A DNA stretch of 11,013 nucleotides, from the NCBI GenBank assembly GCA_013213875.1, contig JABSSV010000052.1, positions 1-11,013 of the forward strand, read 5' to 3'. Under the pieces are notes generated by a model, which was given only the letters and a program-made list of their open reading frames with translations, was not told the DNA's origin and ran no database searches. The translations under genes were made by a program, and so were the position numbers. The stretch is from Lysobacterales bacterium (GTDB taxonomy: Bacteria > Pseudomonadota > Gammaproteobacteria > Xanthomonadales > SZUA-36). Below are positions 7,292 through 11,013 of this stretch, piece by piece (position 1 is the stretch's first letter; each line of letters begins with the position of its first letter).

Positions 7292-7309
7292 AATTGGGAG
7301 TCAAGTATT

Positions 7310-8080
7310 GTGCACGCGCAAAAGTTTGTAGACAGCTACCTCGAGGCTTGGAACCAGGCCGATGCCAAGGCCGTAGCCCGCCATCTGGCGCGCGACGGCG
7401 TCTATCTGGACGTCCCGGAAAACGCCCATCGTAACCGGGATGAACTGATTGGGAATCTGGCCGACTTCTTCCGTAAATCGCAGCATCATTATGAGTTGAT
7501 CGGCGACATCCTCGCTAACGACAACACCATCGCCTTTCAGTACCGCATGATCCCACGCGATGGCAAGGGCGAGCCCATACGTGGCGCCGCATTCATTACG
7601 CTACACGGCGACAGTGCTGTCTCTATCCGCGATTACTATGATGTGCCGGACGCGGCGCGACCCGCTGGCGCAGCCGAGACCGTTTCCCGGCAGGCACAGC
7701 CCGTCAAATACGCAAAATCCGGACTCAGCGAGTCGCAGATCGCGCGCTACAAGGCACGACTGGACGAAATGATGGGCGAGCAAGAGGCCTATCTGCAGCC
7801 GGATCTGACCCTGCCCAGCCTAGCCAAAGCTGCTGGCTGCTCCGTCAACCACCTCTCTCAGGTCATCAACGCGGGTTTTGGCATGAGCTTCTTTGACTGG
7901 GTCAGTCAGTTCCGCATTGAACGCGCCAAGGAGCTGCTCGCTGACGAGGCCAGCCGGGACGAACCGGTGCTGACCATTGCATTTGCCGTGGGCTTCAACT
8001 CCAATTCCGCGTTCTATTCCGCTTTTCGCAAATGGGTCGGGCAAACGCCGACCCAGTATCGCAAAGCCCAGTTCGACTGA
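7310..8080 (+). CDS. AraC-type regulator with N-terminal SnoaL/NTF2-like domain
   Basis: A 256-residue two-domain protein. Residues 1-112 look like a SnoaL/NTF2-fold domain (FVDSYLEAWNQADAKAVARH near the start, RGAAFITLHGD at 91-101 and IRDYYD at 106-111), a cone-shaped fold that binds small molecules or dimerises. After a linker, residues 155-254 form an AraC-family double helix-turn-helix: LPSLAKAAGCSVNHLSQVIN (168-187) as the first, and the signature running from TIAFAVGFNSNSAFYSAFRK (222-241) to GQTPTQYRK. The start is the GTG at 7310, with GGGAG (7296-7300) nine bases ahead. The gene is divergent from the three-gene operon, so control of that operon and perhaps of the genes downstream is likely. 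AraC regulators more usually carry a cupin-type sensor, which makes the NTF2-like fusion notable. Ligand unknown. Confidence 0.85.
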   Translation: MHAQKFVDSYLEAWNQADAKAVARHLARDGVYLDVPENAHRNRDELIGNLADFFRKSQHHYELIGDILANDNTIAFQYRMIPRDGKGEPIRGAAFITLHGDSAVSIRDYYDVPDAARPAGAAETVSRQAQPVKYAKSGLSESQIARYKARLDEMMGEQEAYLQPDLTLPSLAKAAGCSVNHLSQVINAGFGMSFFDWVSQFRIERAKELLADEASRDEPVLTIAFAVGFNSNSAFYSAFRKWVGQTPTQYRKAQFD

Positions 8081-8144
8081 GCGGCCTGGCGAGCGCACCG
8101 CTTTGCGCCTGTAGGGTGGGAATACGATCCCTGCTGGCGCGCGT

Positions 8145-9041
8145 ATGCTCCACGCCGTGAATGCTCTTGCCAACATCGGCCAGCGCTGGGACCTGCATCG
8201 CATCCAGCAGCTGGTGAAATGGACCGTTTACCTGCTGGTATTCGTCAACTTCTGCTTCTACCTCTACGACGACGTCACCCGCGCATCGCACGCGCTGCAT
8301 GATGAGTCCACAATCATGGACATGCTCGGCAGCTTCGCCACCAGCAGCGCCGTGCTGGCCTGGCTGCTGCTTCTGGCCATGTTTGAACTGGAAACCTACG
8401 CCATTGAAGATGCCGAGTGGAACGGCTGGGTAGCGCGACTGGTACACGGCCTGAGGCTGGCGTGTTTCCTGGTGATCGCGCACACGGTCTTCGCTTTTGC
8501 CGAATGGTGCTGGGACCTGCGCGTGGACCAGGTGGTGGAACCCAGTCGCGGTGCCTGTGCACTCATCGACAGCGATCTATCCTGGACCTACAACCTGGAA
8601 TACTGGGATATCACGGCGGACAATTGTGAAGAGCTCAGCGCCTCCGGCCCGGTTTACCGGCTGGGCAAGGACGCGGTGGTCACTGATGCCAAGGGCCTGC
8701 GCCTGGAGCGACAGCTGGCGCTGGCGGACGTGGGCGAGATTGTGGCCTGGCTCATTATTATTTTGGCCATGGAGGTCATGGTGCGCTTGCAAGGCAAGGG
8801 CGTCACAGACGGACCGCTAATGCGGCGTCTGAAAATCGTTAAGTATGTGCTCTATGGCTTCCTCAGCTGTCTGGCCCTGTGGTGGAACTCACTGGGTCAC
8901 ACGCTCTACCTCTGGGACACGTTCCTGTGGATCGCGGGCTTTGCTGCTATCGAAATGAACCTCAGCGAATGGCGCGACGAGATTCTTGAGGAGCGGAGCC
9001 AAACGCAGCAGCAGGAGTCGGCAGCGGCCGAGTCCACATGA
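8145..9041 (+). CDS. Six-helix integral membrane protein of unknown function
   Basis: I do not recognise this 298-residue protein. Hydrophobic segments at about 26-42, 66-83, 103-121, 197-214, 232-250 and 253-271 predict six membrane helices with both ends cytoplasmic. Between helices 3 and 4 lies a loop of about 75 residues with cysteines at 138 and 161; if it is periplasmic it could hold a disulfide. Several helices carry or border acidic and aromatic residues (FELETYAIEDAEW at 80-92, FAEWCWDL at 118-125, FAAIEMNLSEW at 266-276), unusual for a simple anchor. The C-terminus is polar and glutamine/glutamate-rich. There is no signal peptide. The ATG at 8145 has no strong ribosome site, and an in-frame GTG at 8157 is a possible alternative. 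The stop overlaps the next start as ATGA, so translation is coupled to the GFA-like protein. A role in transport or sensing for this locus is only a guess. Confidence 0.72.
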   Translation: MLHAVNALANIGQRWDLHRIQQLVKWTVYLLVFVNFCFYLYDDVTRASHALHDESTIMDMLGSFATSSAVLAWLLLLAMFELETYAIEDAEWNGWVARLVHGLRLACFLVIAHTVFAFAEWCWDLRVDQVVEPSRGACALIDSDLSWTYNLEYWDITADNCEELSASGPVYRLGKDAVVTDAKGLRLERQLALADVGEIVAWLIIILAMEVMVRLQGKGVTDGPLMRRLKIVKYVLYGFLSCLALWWNSLGHTLYLWDTFLWIAGFAAIEMNLSEWRDEILEERSQTQQQESAAAEST

Positions 9042-9442
9042 TCAACGCCCATTGTGAATGCGGCGACATCGCCCTGAGCGCCGAGGGTCCGATTCAGGAC
9101 TTTTCTCACTGCCACTGCAGTCAGTGTCGCCGTCTGCATGGCGCTGCTTTCGCCACCTTCGCGGCGCTTACCCGTGCGCAGTTGCGTTATGAGCGGGGTG
9201 AAGAGCAACTTGGCGTGTACGCCAGTTCGAACCACAGCGATCGCTACTTCTGCCGTCGCTGCGGCAGTACCATCGGCGTATTTGCCAAGAACGAGCCTGA
9301 GCTTTTTTACCTCAGCATGAGCGTGGTGGAAGGCGATCCACCAAGACCTGAGGGCTACCATGCCTGGGTTGCATCAAAGGCGCCCTGGCATGAAATAAAT
9401 GATTCGCTGGAGCAATATGCGACCGGCGACACCGACGACTAA
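9038..9442 (+). CDS. GFA/CENP-V family zinc-binding protein
   Basis: A 134-residue protein of the glutathione-dependent formaldehyde-activating (Gfa)/CENP-V family, a small cytoplasmic fold built on zinc sites. It shows CEC (Cys6, Cys8), CHCSQC (Cys25, Cys27, Cys30) and CRRC (Cys72, Cys75), the seven-cysteine pattern of the family, in the frame HCHCSQCRR and FCRRCGSTIG. Some members catalyse or assist adduct formation between formaldehyde and glutathione; most have no proven function. It overlaps the membrane protein gene by four bases (ATGA) and lies 24 bases before the PuuB-like oxidase. Beside a tetrahydrofolate methyltransferase and three flavin oxidases, a part in handling formaldehyde or a thiol-bound intermediate is plausible, but this is inference from context. 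Confidence 0.85.
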   Translation: MINAHCECGDIALSAEGPIQDFSHCHCSQCRRLHGAAFATFAALTRAQLRYERGEEQLGVYASSNHSDRYFCRRCGSTIGVFAKNEPELFYLSMSVVEGDPPRPEGYHAWVASKAPWHEINDSLEQYATGDTDD

Positions 9443-9466
9443 CAACTGCATAGAGAACGGCAAGCC

Positions 9467-10756
9467 ATGAAGTTGGAAAACCAGCAGCAGGAGCACACGG
9501 GCTCCTACTACGCAGCCTCGGTAAACGAGCACACCAGCTATCCGCAGCTGAGCGACAGCCACGAGGTAGACGTGTGCGTGGTCGGCGCCGGTTTCACCGG
9601 TGTCGCAACCGCCTTGACCCTCGCAGAACGCGGTTTTTCCGTTGCCTTGCTGGAAGCGAACCGCGTGGGCTGGGGCGCATCCGGACGCAATGGCGGCCAG
9701 CTCATTAACGGCATCAGCGGCTCTGCGAAGGTCAACAAAGCCAACGGCGGAAACTACGACGATCTGTTATGGGATCTCGGCTGGCGCGGGAACACCATTA
9801 TTCGAGAGCGCATCGAAAAATACGGTATCCAGTGTGACTTCAAGGAAGGCTTCGTGGAGGTCGCCGTAAAACCCAAACAGGTGCCCTGGCTGGAGGAGTA
9901 TGCGGAGGAGCGGGAAGCGCGTAATTTCCCGCATCGCTGGGAGATCTGGTCACGCGAGGAGACCCAGGACAAGCTGGGAACGGATGCCTACCACGGTGCC
10001 TTCGCCTGCTTTCGAGACGGCCACCTGCACCCACTCAACCTTTGTATCGGCGAGGCCAAAGCAGCAGCAGGCCTGGGGGTCAAGATCTTCGAACAGTCGC
10101 CGGTCACGCATATCGATCACGGTGATCACCCGGTGGTGCACACGGCCAAGGGGCAGATAAAGGCCAGTGCTGTGGTGCTGGCCGGGAATGCCTACGGCCA
10201 ACTCGAACCCAAGCACCTTTCCAATCTGGTTTTCCCCGCCGGCAGCTACATCATCGCGACCGAGCCCCTGTCCGACGATGTGGTGGCGGAGATCAACCGG
10301 GAAGATGTCGCGGTCTGCGACGTGAACAATGTGGTGGATTACTACCGCCTGTCCGGCGACCGGCGCCTGCTCTACGGCGGCGCGTGCAACTACTCGGGCC
10401 GTGACCCGAGCGATATCGAGGCCTACATCCGGCCACGCATGGAACGGGTCTATCCCCAGATGAAAGACGTGCGCATCGAGTACCAGTGGGGTGGCAAAAT
10501 CGGTATCGTGCTTAATCGCGTGCCCGCCGTGGGCCGCGTGAACGGCAACGTTTATTACTGCCAGGGCTATTCCGGCCATGGCGTAAATGCCACCCATGTC
10601 ATGGGTGAAGTGATGGCCGACGCCATTGGCGGCACGCTGGAGACCTTCGATCTTTTTGCCAACGTCGGGCATTTCCGCATCCCCGGAACGCGCTGGCTGG
10701 GGAACCAGATCATCGCCCTCGGCATGCTGTATTACAAAATGAAAGACAAGATTTAG
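9467..10756 (+). CDS. PuuB-like FAD-dependent amine oxidase (gamma-glutamylputrescine oxidoreductase family)
   Basis: A 429-residue flavoenzyme of the DAO/DadA superfamily, very like E. coli PuuB (about 426 residues) across its whole length. Shared features are the N-terminal SYYAAS (13-18), the FAD-binding VCVVGAGFTG (36-45) with E63 closing the second strand, GASGRNGGQL (70-79), GHLHPLNLCIGEA, DYYRLSGDRRLLYGG and the C-terminal YYCQGYSGHGVNATH. PuuB oxidises gamma-glutamylputrescine to the aldehyde with release of hydrogen peroxide and ammonia. The rest of the Puu pathway (PuuA, PuuC, PuuD) is not in this window, so the substrate may be another primary or secondary amine, including an N-methyl compound. 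Location is cytoplasmic. The start at 9467 aligns with the family N-terminus; GAGAACGG (9453-9460) is a modest ribosome site. Only 60 bases, with no terminator, separate it from the symporter gene, suggesting one transcript. Confidence 0.88.
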   Translation: MKLENQQQEHTGSYYAASVNEHTSYPQLSDSHEVDVCVVGAGFTGVATALTLAERGFSVALLEANRVGWGASGRNGGQLINGISGSAKVNKANGGNYDDLLWDLGWRGNTIIRERIEKYGIQCDFKEGFVEVAVKPKQVPWLEEYAEEREARNFPHRWEIWSREETQDKLGTDAYHGAFACFRDGHLHPLNLCIGEAKAAAGLGVKIFEQSPVTHIDHGDHPVVHTAKGQIKASAVVLAGNAYGQLEPKHLSNLVFPAGSYIIATEPLSDDVVAEINREDVAVCDVNNVVDYYRLSGDRRLLYGGACNYSGRDPSDIEAYIRPRMERVYPQMKDVRIEYQWGGKIGIVLNRVPAVGRVNGNVYYCQGYSGHGVNATHVMGEVMADAIGGTLETFDLFANVGHFRIPGTRWLGNQIIALGMLYYKMKDKI

Positions 10757-10816
10757 CGCACAGATTACCCGCTCCGGTTACACTGGCCGCCGACCGATTC
10801 AGAGGGAAGCTCGCCC

Positions 10817-11013
10817 ATGGATATCTACGCCGGCGCCATTGCCGCCAGCCTGATCGTTTACCTGCTGGTAGGAAACTATGCCGGGCGCCGCGTCAAGCAC
10901 CTCGATGACTATTTCGTCGCTGGCCGTAACGCACCCACGCTGCTGATCGTTGGCACGCTGGTTGCTAGCATCATGAGCACCAATGCCTTTCTGGGCGAGA
11001 CGGGTTTTGTCTA
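10817..11013 (+). CDS. Sodium:solute symporter (SSS family), N-terminal part
   Basis: The open frame from the ATG at 10817 runs to the window edge, giving 65 complete codons. AGAGGGAAG (10801-10809), seven bases ahead, is the clearest ribosome binding site on the plus strand. The protein starts with a membrane helix (IYAGAIAASLIVYLLVG, residues 3-19). A basic loop, RRVKHLDDYFVAGRNAP (24-40), comes next, then a second helix, TLLIVGTLVASIMSTNAF, going on to LGETGF. The loop DDYFVAGR and the unwound helix ending in a small-residue, ASIMST-like stretch are typical of the PutP/PanF-type sodium symporters of the inner membrane. Substrate cannot be told from this part. Its place directly after the PuuB-like oxidase suggests that it brings in the compound broken down by the locus (inference). 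Confidence 0.82.
   Translation, partial: MDIYAGAIAASLIVYLLVGNYAGRRVKHLDDYFVAGRNAPTLLIVGTLVASIMSTNAFLGETGFV

Larger units (their letters stand above)
7153..7309. promoter_or_regulatory. Divergent control region between operon and regulator
   Basis: These 157 bases separate the minus-strand operon from the plus-strand regulator and must hold both promoters. A TACTAT box (7247-7252) is a possible -10 for the regulator without a good -35. On the minus strand TTGCCC (complement of 7196-7201) is a possible -35 for the operon, but no clear -10 follows. Dyads at 7228-7238 and 7271-7291 are listed separately as candidate operators. Confidence 0.5.

Noticed and set aside
8081..8144. Terminator after the regulator gene (AGCGG/CCGCT)
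   Set aside because: The stem is only 5 bp with a 13-base loop and no T-tract, so transcription may well continue into the membrane protein gene.
9950..10672. Minus-strand open frame of 240 residues opposite the PuuB-like gene
   Set aside because: Shadow of a strongly conserved family; no motifs of its own.

Overview
The window is GC-rich and densely coded, with many overlapping genes. It looks like a gammaproteobacterial chromosome, probably marine. The grounds are a stand-alone second-type elongation factor G, the start of a NaChBac-like voltage-gated channel, a PuuB-like amine oxidase and the start of a sodium:solute symporter. This placement is inferred from gene families, not from a marker gene. 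I see no rRNA, tRNA, CRISPR array, insertion sequence or phage gene.

Layout. (1) Bases 1-233, minus: N-terminal part of a voltage-gated cation channel, cut by the window edge. (2) Bases 234-646: a 413-base gap holding a possible stand-alone RNA or attenuator (extended -10 promoter, hairpin, intrinsic terminator), followed by two small hairpins in the leader of the next gene. (3) Bases 647-2737, plus: elongation factor G of the FusA2 type, ended by a strong terminator that can work in both directions. (4) Bases 7152 down to 2815, minus: a tightly coupled three-gene operon of two related phytoene-dehydrogenase-like (PYROXD2-like) FAD oxidoreductases and a GcvT/DmdA-type tetrahydrofolate-dependent methyltransferase. 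(5) A 157-base divergent control region with several palindromes. (6) Plus strand from 7310 to the window end: a regulator joining a SnoaL/NTF2-like domain to an AraC-type DNA-binding domain, an unrecognised six-helix membrane protein, a GFA/CENP-V-like zinc protein, a PuuB-like FAD amine oxidase and the start of a sodium:solute symporter.

Regions 4-6 read as one catabolic locus (inference). A solute would enter through the sodium symporter and its carbon-nitrogen or other bonds would be oxidised by three different flavoenzymes. A one-carbon unit would pass to tetrahydrofolate through the GcvT-like protein, possibly with the GFA-family protein handling a formaldehyde- or thiol-linked intermediate. 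The divergent regulator could sense a pathway compound through its NTF2-like pocket. A methylated amine or polyamine-like compound is the most natural kind of substrate. Nothing in the sequence identifies it, and I know of no characterised pathway with this gene set.
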